NCBI GenBank assembly: GCA_000980375.1
Contig: LARD01000022.1
Span: 21,744-85,743, forward strand
Length of the DNA stretch: 64,000 nt
Source: Clostridium sp. K4410.MGS-306
GTDB lineage: Bacteria; Cyanobacteriota; Vampirovibrionia; Gastranaerophilales; Gastranaerophilaceae
Direction of reading: 5' to 3'
Shown here: in pieces, positions 1-8,086 of the stretch
Numbering within the stretch: the stretch's first letter is position 1
How the letters are laid out: each line of letters opens with the position of its first letter
Made by a program: the position numbers and the translations under genes
The notes under the pieces: model-generated
Told to the model about the DNA's origin: nothing
Databases searched by the model: none
What the model saw: only the letters and a program-made list of their open reading frames with translations

Positions 1-265
1 GCTTGTAATAGTTTGAAAAATCAATTGAATTGCTTTGGTCGGCATTTTTGCAAGCTCCGCAAAAAGTGCATTTGCCCATGTCAATTGAAAGCGGGTTGAG
101 TTTGAGTGCACCCGTAGGGCAAGCGTCAACGCATTTTTGAAGATCAGCGCCTTCAATATTTTTTAATATCGGGAAACCTCTAAACTGCTCTCTCATGGGA
201 GCATTCGGGATGTCTTTAATAAACTGTTGTCCCTGATAAATTCTTGATTTTAATGTATCTAGCAT
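1..265 (-). CDS. Hyf/NuoI-type ferredoxin subunit, 3' part outside window
   Basis: This is the N-terminal 88 residues of an iron-sulfur subunit (HyfH/HycF/NuoI class), starting at the ATG at 265 behind an AAGGAAAA ribosome site. Such subunits pass electrons between the soluble arm and the membrane arm of complex I-like enzymes. The usual two CxxCxxCxxxCP motifs are incomplete. Motif 1 keeps only C45 and C49-P, with E39 and L42 where Cys is expected. Motif 2 has C66, C69 and C72 but D76 in place of the fourth Cys. C49 with C66/C69/C72 can still bind one [4Fe-4S] cluster, while the other cluster appears lost. It is the last gene of the complex visible here and lies 20 bases after the large-subunit gene. 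Further subunits probably follow beyond the window edge. Confidence 0.85.
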   Translation of the reverse strand, partial: MLDTLKSRIYQGQQFIKDIPNAPMREQFRGFPILKNIEGADLQKCVDACPTGALKLNPLSIDMGKCTFCGACKNADQSNSIDFSNYYK

Positions 266-285
266 AATTATATTTTCCTTGTGTA

Positions 286-1749
286 TTATAAATCATTTCC
301 TGAATATGACAGATTAAAGCTTTTGTTGCATAGCGGAAAATCTGATATTCCGTTGTTTCTTACCGCAAGAGCAAGCCCGTACCAGTTGTTGAATGAAGGG
401 TCTTTGATTTTATAGCGTGTAAGAGTGCCTGTGTTGTCTGTCATTGCAATGTGTACAACCTCGCCTCTCCAGCCTTCCACAATTGAAATGACGAATGCGT
501 CTTTTGCATTTTCACTGTTTGAGAAAGTCATAACCGGTTCATCAGCGTATTTTTCCAGCTCTTTAAAGCATTTTCTCACTATTGCAAGAGATTCCAAGAC
601 CTCTTTGTATCTCAATTTGAATCTTGATAATACGTCTCCCACGCCTTTAAACGGCTTTCTCGTAATGTTTAATTCATGTATCCATTTGTCAGGGAAATCA
701 AAACGTGTATCAAGCTCAACCCCTGAAGCCTTGGCAGCCATTCCTACAAGCCCGATTTCAAGAGCACGTTCTGTGCTTACAGTGCCAGTTTTTTCCAATC
801 TTGACATAACAGAGGAATTTTTGAGCATTGTATTTGCCATTCTTTCAACATCTTTTTCAACTTTTTCAAGAGTTTTTTGAGCTCTTTCAATTTTTTCTTT
901 ATTAAGGTCAAAATTGACCCCTCCTACATTGATGAGCCCTCTGCCGAATCTGCTTCCTGAAAACTCCAGCATTGTGTTTATAACAAGAGTTCTTGTAACG
1001 CCAAATACCGCAGCACCCATTAGATATGCAATATCTCCCGCAACAGCGCCCATATCACCGATATGAATAGCTGCTCTTTCCATCTCAAGTGCGAGCTTTC
1101 TTATTAACTGTGCTTTGTTTGATATTTTTATATCTTTTAAGGTTTCCATAATGTTGGAATAAGCTGTGTTGTAGGCTATTACGCTGTCACCCACAATGGA
1201 TTCCGCCAGCTGGTTTGAAGGATGTTTAAGAATGAGATTTTCCACACCTTTATTTTGATAACCGAGCATAATCTCGAGGTGGTAAACAGTTTCGCCGTTG
1301 CACATAAATCTGAAATGTCCCGGCTCTATAACCCCAGCGTGGATCGGGCCAACGCCTACCTGGTGGACTTCTTCACCTTGCATTTCAAAGAAAGGATAAT
1401 CTTTTTGGTTTTTGCGTACAGGCTTTAACCAGGGATGGTGTAATGGTTCTATGCCGAAGTCTTCATAAAATTCTCTTTCAAAAATATGAAAAGCGGGAAT
1501 TTCTTGTGTAAGTGATTCATAAGACTTTTCAAAACTTCTAAAAAGAGCAGAAGACACAAGCAGCTCGCCTTGTTTGTCGTCAGCAAGCACAACAAACAAT
1601 CTTACTCTTTCATTGCCCCAGTCTTTGCCAAAGAATGCAACGGGTCGTTTTTGTTCGTGTATTATTTCTTTTCTCAACTCCTGTATTTCAAGACAGGGGA
1701 TTTCATTTAAATTTATTTTTGTATTATTTTTTGTTCTAATCCAGTTCAT
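286..1749 (-). CDS. Hydrogenase-related large subunit (HyfG/NuoCD-like) lacking Ni-Fe ligands
   Basis: The 487-residue protein joins an N-terminal NuoC-like domain (about 1-120) to a NuoD/HycE-like large-subunit domain (about 125-487), as in HycE and HyfG. In true group 4 [NiFe] hydrogenases the metal is held by CxxC near the first helix and CxxC at the C-terminus. Here residues 183-199 read ESIVGDSVIAYNTAYSN, with no cysteine, where RICGxC is expected. The C-terminal site reads DFPLCNKSF (470-478) instead of DPCxxC. The whole protein has only four cysteines (19, 150, 394, 474). This fits the Ehr group, the complex I-like relatives without an active-site metal. Its substrate is unknown. It is co-directional with five membrane or Fe-S subunit genes. 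Confidence 0.85.
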   Translation of the reverse strand: MNWIRTKNNTKINLNEIPCLEIQELRKEIIHEQKRPVAFFGKDWGNERVRLFVVLADDKQGELLVSSALFRSFEKSYESLTQEIPAFHIFEREFYEDFGIEPLHHPWLKPVRKNQKDYPFFEMQGEEVHQVGVGPIHAGVIEPGHFRFMCNGETVYHLEIMLGYQNKGVENLILKHPSNQLAESIVGDSVIAYNTAYSNIMETLKDIKISNKAQLIRKLALEMERAAIHIGDMGAVAGDIAYLMGAAVFGVTRTLVINTMLEFSGSRFGRGLINVGGVNFDLNKEKIERAQKTLEKVEKDVERMANTMLKNSSVMSRLEKTGTVSTERALEIGLVGMAAKASGVELDTRFDFPDKWIHELNITRKPFKGVGDVLSRFKLRYKEVLESLAIVRKCFKELEKYADEPVMTFSNSENAKDAFVISIVEGWRGEVVHIAMTDNTGTLTRYKIKDPSFNNWYGLALAVRNNGISDFPLCNKSFNLSYSGNDL

Positions 1750-1767
1750 TATATTGTCCTTTTGATT

Positions 1768-3222
1768 TTAAAATCCTGCTGCAGCCAGTGTTATTACTCT
1801 GTTAAGCACCGGCGGCACGTAAACGCCGAGAATAAATACTATCAATAGCATTATCATCTGCGGAACATACATAGAAATTGTCACTTTCTTTTTGTTTTCT
1901 TCCACTATTTTTTCTTTGTCTTTACTTTCCTGACCAAACGCCATTTTAACAACAACCTTGCCAATACCGTAAAGTACTATTGTTAATAGCAGTGCAAACA
2001 AAGCGCACAGCACATAATGCTTTTGTACAATCATTGTTTTGATTATCAAAAATTCACTGATAAACAATACTGATGTGGGAAATGCGCAAATTGCGAGAAA
2101 AGATATTATCCACAACCAGCCTGTTTTATTGTCTGCGTGCATTAATCCGTGAACGGATTTTATTCTTTTAGTATCAAACAATTCCAAAATGTTGCCGGAT
2201 GTAAGGAAGAAAGATGCTTTTGCTAACGAATGGCCTATTAAATGAAGAATCACCGCATAATATGCAGCTCCTCCAAGAGCTGTTCCTATTGCAAGAATAC
2301 CCATATTTTCAATTGATGAATAAGCAAGCATTCTTTTGTAATTTTTTATGTGATAAACAAAAACTGCTGTGACAAAGATGGATAAAAAGCCCATAAGCAT
2401 TAATATCATTCTTGCGTAAGAATCACAGTTTGCAAGTGTCATTATTTTGAACACTCTGACAATCACGAGAAAAGCAGAGTTCAATAAAGTAGCTGACAAC
2501 AATGCTGAAATAGGAGACGGGGCTTCTGAGTGAGCATCAGGCAGCCAGAAATGAATTGGTGCCAGACCCATCTTTGCACCAAAACCAAATGCCATAAATA
2601 CAAATGCAAGTTTAAGCCACATCGGGTCAAACATAGCAGCATTTTTATACAAAATAGCATAGTTTAATGTGTTTATATTTCCTGTTGATATGTTCAGGAA
2701 AATTATGCCCACAAACGCTAACGCAATACCTATTGAACAGATAAAGACATATTTCCATGCTGCTTCTATTGCATTTTTTGTTCTGTTAAAGAAAATTAAA
2801 TAAGCACTTGATAATGTTGTTGCTTCAACAAATACCCACGCAATGCCAAGGTCTGTGCTCAAAATAGTACCAGTCATTGCCCATACAAATGTCAGTACCA
2901 TAAACCAGTAAAGGCATATTTTTGTGTCTTTAACCTGTACCCCGAATGAAGGCAGATGTTTTGAGTATCCGTTGTTGTATATTGTCACCATCAAAAATAC
3001 AAACGAGAGCACAAGCAAAAATATCTTGTTTGTGTTGTCCACAGCAAAGTAATGCGATGCTCCGCTCATTTTTGTTGTGAAAGTGAGCATTAGTGTGATA
3101 ATAAAATGCATGATTGCATATACATTCAAAAGCAGGTTATCAAAGGCTCTTTTTCTAACCAGAAGCATAAGTATGCCTGCTATTATCGGAAAAATTAAAA
3201 TAGTGTTAATCATTGTATTCAT
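1768..3222 (-). CDS. Antiporter-like membrane subunit (HyfF/NuoN-M-L family)
   Basis: This is a 484-residue polytopic protein of the Mrp-antiporter/NuoL-M-N family (proton-conducting membrane transporter). About 14 hydrophobic segments are apparent. Conserved features include the TM5 glutamate in WVFVEATTL (E133) and the GAKMGLAPIHFWLPDAH signature (about 217-233), with its lysine and histidine. It therefore looks competent for ion translocation although the redox subunit next door lacks a metal site. The start codon lies inside the end of the preceding HyfE-like gene (17-base overlap), suggesting translational coupling. A second ATG three codons downstream is also possible. Confidence 0.85.
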   Translation of the reverse strand: MNTMINTILIFPIIAGILMLLVRKRAFDNLLLNVYAIMHFIITLMLTFTTKMSGASHYFAVDNTNKIFLLVLSFVFLMVTIYNNGYSKHLPSFGVQVKDTKICLYWFMVLTFVWAMTGTILSTDLGIAWVFVEATTLSSAYLIFFNRTKNAIEAAWKYVFICSIGIALAFVGIIFLNISTGNINTLNYAILYKNAAMFDPMWLKLAFVFMAFGFGAKMGLAPIHFWLPDAHSEAPSPISALLSATLLNSAFLVIVRVFKIMTLANCDSYARMILMLMGFLSIFVTAVFVYHIKNYKRMLAYSSIENMGILAIGTALGGAAYYAVILHLIGHSLAKASFFLTSGNILELFDTKRIKSVHGLMHADNKTGWLWIISFLAICAFPTSVLFISEFLIIKTMIVQKHYVLCALFALLLTIVLYGIGKVVVKMAFGQESKDKEKIVEENKKKVTISMYVPQMIMLLIVFILGVYVPPVLNRVITLAAAGF

Positions 3223-3859
3223 AGTCCTTTAAATCTGATAAATTAGACACTTCAAGGTCTTTAAATTCTTTGTTGATTACATTTACAAACAAACCGAGAA
3301 TATACACGGCGATAAATACGTCAAGCAAAACACCCAGATTTACAAGTATAGGCATTTCTTTTGCAACGGATAAAGAAAGCAGAAATATTCCGTTTTCCAT
3401 TGTTATAAACTCGATTACGTTTGAAATAATTTTGTGCTTGATTGTTATTAGCCAGAGACTTATTACAATTGTTGCAACAGACACGCCAAAGTAAATAGGC
3501 GAAATCATTTTTACTGAAGAGAACCAGTAATTTGAAACAAGGAACCCTGCAAGCAGAATAACACTTGCTATAACAAGACAGTAAAAATGCGGCACATTGG
3601 GTGCAAAATCTCTGTTAGAGTTTGTTTTGTGTAATATTTTATATAAAAACCAGGGGATTATTATTGCTTTTACCCCGAGAGTTTCCAGCGTTAAAAATGA
3701 AAAGTTTAAAACACCTGTGTGTTCGCTGTGACCGAAACAGCAGATGAGAAACAGAAGCACTCCCTGAGCTATCAAAAGTCTTATGTGAGAGATAAGTCTG
3801 CTAGTCGCTGCCAGATACAGCATTGAAAGTCCGAATAATAGTATAAATCCGTTTTCCAT
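3206..3859 (-). CDS. HyfE-like membrane subunit
   Basis: A 217-residue, very hydrophobic protein with about seven membrane segments, matching the HyfE class (NuoK-like fold region) by size, hydropathy and gene order. The reading frame is open further upstream, but I place the start at the ATG at 3859. It has an AAGGAAAA ribosome site seven bases before it and lies 10 bases after the end of the HyfC-like gene. The longer version would overlap that gene and begins with an unlikely hydrophilic/Cys-rich peptide. HyfE is normally part of the proton-pumping membrane arm. No catalytic residues can be assigned from sequence alone. Confidence 0.75.
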   Translation of the reverse strand: MENGFILLFGLSMLYLAATSRLISHIRLLIAQGVLLFLICCFGHSEHTGVLNFSFLTLETLGVKAIIIPWFLYKILHKTNSNRDFAPNVPHFYCLVIASVILLAGFLVSNYWFSSVKMISPIYFGVSVATIVISLWLITIKHKIISNVIEFITMENGIFLLSLSVAKEMPILVNLGVLLDVFIAVYILGLFVNVINKEFKDLEVSNLSDLKDYEYND

Positions 3860-3869
3860 TATGTTTTCC

Positions 3870-4787
3870 TTAGCCTCCAAACATCCTTGCAACAACCAGT
3901 GACAATACAACAAGAGCAAAAGAACTCATGATGAATACAAATTCAAATACGTGAGACATTCTGATTCTTGCCATACCTGATTCTACCGTACCGATGATAA
4001 CGGAGATTGCAAAAATTATAAATAAGTACAAAGCTGTTGATGCCAATTCACTAAAGTGTGCCGGTATTAAAATATTGGCAATCAAAGACGAAATTAAAAG
4101 CATTTTTATTGAATTGCCCCACGTGAACAGAGCAAGGTCGCTTCCTGAATTGTCCAGAATCATTACTTCGTGAATCATTGTCAATTCAAGGTGAGTAGTG
4201 GGATCATCAACAGGCACTCTTGAACCTTCAATCAATATCATTAAAAACAGTGCTACTACGGCAAATATTGTAATTAATATTCCGTAACTGCCTGCGTTTT
4301 CGAGTATTCCTTTCAAACTCGTAAAGGTAAAGTTTCCTGTCAATGCCATTATTGAAGCAATAATCATAAAAAATGCGGGTTCAACAATGGTTGTAAAACA
4401 AGCTTCACGCGAAGCTCCCATACCTTCAAAACTGCTGCCTGTGTCCATTGCGGATATGAGCGAAAAGAATTTTCCAAGCCCTAATACATAAGCAAAAATT
4501 ATTATACCTGCCTGAATATTGATAAGTGCTGTGCCTGTAGCCATCGGAACAAACAGTGATGCGGCCAGTACTGATGATATTGCAACAACAGGTGCTATTT
4601 TAAAAACAACAGAGGTTGTTCTGCTTATGACAAAATCTTTTTTCATAAGTCTGATAAAGTCGTACAAAGGCTGGAATAATGATACGCCTTTTCTTCCTGC
4701 CCAGAAGGCTTTTGTCTTTTTAATCACTCCCATCATCAGGAAGGGAACAAATAAAAGAATTATTAAATTTAAAAGTTTCATTAACAT
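3870..4787 (-). CDS. HyfC/NuoH-like membrane subunit
   Basis: A 305-residue membrane protein of the NuoH/HycD/HyfC family, which anchors the soluble arm and links the redox site to the ion pumps. Family features include the cytoplasmic loop GSRVPVDDPTTHLELTMIHE (about 185-204), rich in conserved acidic residues, and eight predicted membrane helices. It sits between the HyfB-like and HyfE-like genes exactly as in hyf operons. Start is at 4787 (M-L-M-K); an ATG two codons later is equally possible. Eighteen bases separate it from the upstream gene. Confidence 0.85.
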   Translation of the reverse strand: MLMKLLNLIILLFVPFLMMGVIKKTKAFWAGRKGVSLFQPLYDFIRLMKKDFVISRTTSVVFKIAPVVAISSVLAASLFVPMATGTALINIQAGIIIFAYVLGLGKFFSLISAMDTGSSFEGMGASREACFTTIVEPAFFMIIASIMALTGNFTFTSLKGILENAGSYGILITIFAVVALFLMILIEGSRVPVDDPTTHLELTMIHEVMILDNSGSDLALFTWGNSIKMLLISSLIANILIPAHFSELASTALYLFIIFAISVIIGTVESGMARIRMSHVFEFVFIMSSFALVVLSLVVARMFGG

Positions 4788-4805
4788 TTTATTTATCCTA
4801 TTTTT

Positions 4806-6806
4806 CTATTTGATTAACAAACATCCGACAATGATAATCACAAGGAATATCAAACCGTATTTGATATACGTCTGAATGTTTCCGCTTTGCATTTTTTCAA
4901 ATTTAGACAGGAACCATTCATCGAATTTTACAATCGGATTGATGACATAAGCCTCTTCAATATCGTCTATTTGCAAGTTAAAATGCGCACTTTGCGGGAA
5001 AAGTTTTTTGGGTTTTTCAATATCAAATACTTTCTTAAACAAAGGTCTTAACATAGAAAGAAAAGGACTTGCATAAGACGAAGCAGTGTATTGAATATGA
5101 TTGTTCAACCTGTCATAACCGCAGCCCCAGGTTTCGTGCATTTGTACTTTTGCTCCAAATTTTAGCTTTATCAAAACAAGAATAAGTATGAAAGCAAGGA
5201 ATAAAATCGCAAATGTGGATATTTGCTGCAATATTTCTGCTGTTGCAGAGCTGATAGTCACTGCATTAAACGAGAGCAAAACATTTACAGGCGTATGCAA
5301 ATACTTAAATACATACTGCGGAAACAGCCCTATTAAAAGCATAAGCAATGACAAAAATCCCATTGGAATAGTCATTGATAATGGGGCATCTTCTTTTTTA
5401 TCAATTACATGCTGTGCTTTTTCACTTCTCGGGCTGCCAAGAAAGATTATGCTGAACGCTTTTGTAAAAGCAAGCATAGCCATTGTGCCAACAAACGCCA
5501 GAGCTGCAATTGCAAATAACAGCGTAAGTATTACAAAGAAGTTGTTTACACTCAGACCTCGCAGCATGCCAAAGTAAATTAAAAATTCACTGATAAATCC
5601 GTTAAAAGGCGGCAATGCACAAACCGCAACAGAACTGGCCAGGAAAAATATTGCGGTTGCCGGCATGGCTTTTATCAAGCCTCCGAGCACCTCAACATCT
5701 CTTGTATGAGCTTTTGTATAAACACTACCTGCTGCAAAGAACAGTATTTCTTTAAATATAGAGTGGTTTAATATGTGAAGAATTGCACCGGAAAAACCGA
5801 GCAATGCAACAATACTGCTGCCATAAGCCAGGCCGAGCATTCCTATACCAACGCCAGTGCCTATAATACCAATATTTTCAATACTGCAATAAGCAAGGAA
5901 TCTTTTTACATCCTGCTGGCTTATTGAATACAAAACACCGTATAAAGCTGTGGCGAGTGATATTATTAACACCCCGAAAGATATAAGCTTTGAAGGGATT
6001 ACGATTAGCGAAAGAATCCTTAAAATTCCGTAAATACCTGTTTTTATCATTACACCTGACATAACAGCACTCACATGGCTGGGTGCTGCGGGGTGTGCGT
6101 CCGGCAACCAATTATGAAAAGGTACAAAACCCGACTTTGTTCCAAACCCGATAAAAGCAAGTATAAATACAATATTTGCAAGATATTGGTTGTTTTCAAG
6201 AACATATCTAAACGAAGAGAAATCAAAACTTCCAGCTTTAATTGAAAGCAGGGCAAAGGCAAGGATTATAAAAATTACTGAAATATGCATAAATACAAGG
6301 TATTTTATGCCTGCTTTTAAAATTTCTTTTTTCTCGTTTTCAAATATTACAAGGAAAAATGAACTCAATGACATTATTTCCCAGCAAATCAAAAACATTA
6401 AAGCATTTTGGCATGTTACTACAAGAAGCATTGACGCAGTTAATGTGCTCAAAAATATCAAATGAGCACCAACTCGTTTTCCGCTTTCTATATAACCTTT
6501 TAGATACCCGTTGGCATAAACTGTTGATGCCAGGCTCATTACCGAAATAACGAGAATAAAAAATGCGCTCAGCGGGTCTATTACAAAATTTACCGGTCCA
6601 AAAATGTGATTGAAGTTGAAGGTTTCAATCATAGTACAAGAATTTGCTATTACTTTGACAGAAGGAATACAGCATAATACTGCTGCTATTGCGCTGAGAA
6701 AAGTAACAATTTTAACTTTGAATTTATCGGCAAAAAACAGTGCAAAAAAACCGCTTGCCAAAAGGAGGATTACCCCCGGAAAAAAAATATTCATAAAATA
6801 TTCCAT
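4806..6806 (-). CDS. Antiporter-like membrane subunit (HyfB/NuoL family), first gene of the complex
   Basis: A 666-residue polytopic protein of the NuoL/HyfB proton-translocating family, long because of an extra C-terminal stretch with membrane helices. Visible signatures are the TM5 glutamate in CWEIMSL (E143) and the segment FGTKSGFVPFHNWLPDAH followed by PAAPSHVSAVMSG, with the conserved Lys and His. Together with the HyfF-like subunit this gives the complex two antiporter-type pumps. It is the 5'-most gene of the operon; transcription starts within 6807-7112, divergent from the formate channel gene. The ATG at 6806 is chosen; an ATG four codons later is also open. Confidence 0.85.
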   Translation of the reverse strand: MEYFMNIFFPGVILLLASGFFALFFADKFKVKIVTFLSAIAAVLCCIPSVKVIANSCTMIETFNFNHIFGPVNFVIDPLSAFFILVISVMSLASTVYANGYLKGYIESGKRVGAHLIFLSTLTASMLLVVTCQNALMFLICWEIMSLSSFFLVIFENEKKEILKAGIKYLVFMHISVIFIILAFALLSIKAGSFDFSSFRYVLENNQYLANIVFILAFIGFGTKSGFVPFHNWLPDAHPAAPSHVSAVMSGVMIKTGIYGILRILSLIVIPSKLISFGVLIISLATALYGVLYSISQQDVKRFLAYCSIENIGIIGTGVGIGMLGLAYGSSIVALLGFSGAILHILNHSIFKEILFFAAGSVYTKAHTRDVEVLGGLIKAMPATAIFFLASSVAVCALPPFNGFISEFLIYFGMLRGLSVNNFFVILTLLFAIAALAFVGTMAMLAFTKAFSIIFLGSPRSEKAQHVIDKKEDAPLSMTIPMGFLSLLMLLIGLFPQYVFKYLHTPVNVLLSFNAVTISSATAEILQQISTFAILFLAFILILVLIKLKFGAKVQMHETWGCGYDRLNNHIQYTASSYASPFLSMLRPLFKKVFDIEKPKKLFPQSAHFNLQIDDIEEAYVINPIVKFDEWFLSKFEKMQSGNIQTYIKYGLIFLVIIIVGCLLIK

Positions 6807-7112
6807 CCCAAATTTATAATGTTCGACTAAATGTGTGTAACAAACCCTGTTTTAAATCTAACAAATTAGCATGTCAAGAAAAAAATTAAGAATAATTTTT
6901 TACAAATTTTTCTTGTAATTTGAAATTTTTAGATTTAAAATTTTTTTGCACTAGCTCAAACAAAAATGAAGTTATTCAATTTTTGTTTTAACAATTTAAG
7001 ATTAGTAAGACGCTTTTATAACGCCTGATACGCCACGTGTTTACACCTGGCGGATTGTTAGTATGAGTTGGATTAGAATAGTAGATTAAAACACAGCGAA
7101 AAGGAGATAAAA
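6807..7112. other. Divergent intergenic region between hyf-like operon and formate channel
   Basis: 306 bases without a convincing gene. The part next to the hyf-like operon is extremely AT-rich, with runs of T and A and no clear hexamer pair. The part near the channel gene contains a GC-rich near-palindrome (listed separately) and an AAAAGGAGA ribosome site seven to eight bases before the ATG at 7113. I see no tRNA fold or small open frame with a ribosome site. Confidence 0.6.
7031..7052. promoter_or_regulatory. 22-bp near-palindrome, possible operator
   Basis: The segment CGCCACGTGT-TTACACCTGGCG reads almost the same on both strands (18 of 22 positions symmetric), with arms CGCCA/TGGCG and GTGT/ACAC. 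It is the only GC-rich patch in a strongly AT-rich intergenic region. It lies 61 bases upstream of the formate/nitrite channel start. No U-run follows, so it is not a standard terminator. A regulator binding site or leader hairpin is an inference. Confidence 0.4.
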
Positions 7113-8021
7113 ATGGCTAATCAAACATTTGATGCAAAAGACTGCATGACACCAAACAATGTTGCTCATGAACTGGCAGAACAGGTTATGCCTGCCAAAG
7201 CTAATTTTAGAAAATCAAAAACATTTGTACTTGCTATTGCAGCAGGTGCTTTAATTGCATTCGGTGCTCAGGTATCTTTAACAGTTATGACCGGCACTGC
7301 AGAAAACCTCAGCTGGGGGATTGCAAAACTTGTAGGCGCAATGACTTTCGCCACAGGTTTGATGATGGTTGTTTTAACAGGTGCAGAACTCTTTACAGGT
7401 AACGTAATGATGACTTTTTCTGTTATCGAAAAAAGAACAAGCTTTTTAAAACTTTTAAGAAACTGGACAATTGTTTATATAGGCAACTTTGTAGGCTCAT
7501 TGCTGCTTGCTTTGTTGATTTATTACTCCGGTTGTTCTCACAATTCTCACGAAGCTCTTGGTGTTTTGAGTCTTACAACTGCTTATCAAAAAGTTAACCT
7601 TACATGGGTGGAAGCTTTCACAAGAGGTATACTTTGTAACTGGTTAGTATGTCTTGCTATATGGATGGCTTCTTCATCAAGATTTGTTATAGGAAAAATC
7701 TTTGCAATATTCTTCCCTATTATGACATTCGTTGCTTCCGGATATGAACACAGTATTGCAAACATGTTCTTTTTAACTAACGGCTTGTTTGCAAAACATA
7801 CTTCTTCAATTGTTGCTGCATCAGGATTAACAGCACAACAGCTTGCAACTTTGAATATAAAATCAATTTTTACAAGCAACCTTATTCCCGTAACTATCGG
7901 TAATATGGTAGGTGCAATTGTATTTGTTGTTCTTTTGTTCTGGACAGCTTATTTAAGAGATGATCACAAATCAGACAAAAATGAACACAATAACGAACCT
8001 GATATGGAAGAAAATAAATAG
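7113..8021 (+). CDS. Formate/nitrite transporter (FNT family)
   Basis: The 302-residue protein matches FocA/NirC-type channels, which move formate (or nitrite, hydrosulfide) across the inner membrane as pentamers. Six membrane segments are visible. The family signature AELFTGNVMM follows TM2 and the segment CNWLVCLAIW matches TM4. The last 25 residues are charged and cytoplasmic. The start is well supported by the AAAAGGAGA site. It is divergent from the hydrogenase-related operon, and a strong terminator follows. In a fermenter this would export formate made by pyruvate formate-lyase; the link to the neighbouring complex is inference. Calling it focA specifically would go beyond the evidence. 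Confidence 0.92.
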   Translation: MANQTFDAKDCMTPNNVAHELAEQVMPAKANFRKSKTFVLAIAAGALIAFGAQVSLTVMTGTAENLSWGIAKLVGAMTFATGLMMVVLTGAELFTGNVMMTFSVIEKRTSFLKLLRNWTIVYIGNFVGSLLLALLIYYSGCSHNSHEALGVLSLTTAYQKVNLTWVEAFTRGILCNWLVCLAIWMASSSRFVIGKIFAIFFPIMTFVASGYEHSIANMFFLTNGLFAKHTSSIVAASGLTAQQLATLNIKSIFTSNLIPVTIGNMVGAIVFVVLLFWTAYLRDDHKSDKNEHNNEPDMEENK

Positions 8022-8030
8022 TAGAAAAAT

Positions 8031-8062
8031 AAAAGAGGTGAAATATATTTCACCTCTTTTTT
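8031..8062 (+). terminator. Rho-independent terminator of the FNT gene
   Basis: AAAGAGGTGAAA and TTTCACCTCTTT form a perfect stem with a very short AT loop, followed by a run of T. It lies 10 bases after the channel gene stop codon. Confidence 0.9.
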
Positions 8063-8077
8063 AGTTAATAATATAAT
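8049..8077 (+). promoter_or_regulatory. Promoter of the porin gene, overlapping the terminator
   Basis: A perfect -10 box TATAAT lies at 8072-8077 and a -35-like TTCACC (4 of 6) at 8049-8054, 17 bases apart. The GTG start at 8087 is only 9 bases after the -10 box and has no ribosome site, so the transcript is probably leaderless or nearly so. Confidence 0.5.
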
Positions 8078-8086
8078 ATTAATAAC

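Noticed and set aside
286..1749. Active [NiFe] hydrogenase large subunit
   Set aside because: All four metal-binding cysteines are absent, so the gene is listed as hydrogenase-related only.
7015..7060. Riboswitch or tRNA-like element
   Set aside because: Only a short palindrome is visible; no multi-stem fold or known conserved core could be drawn.
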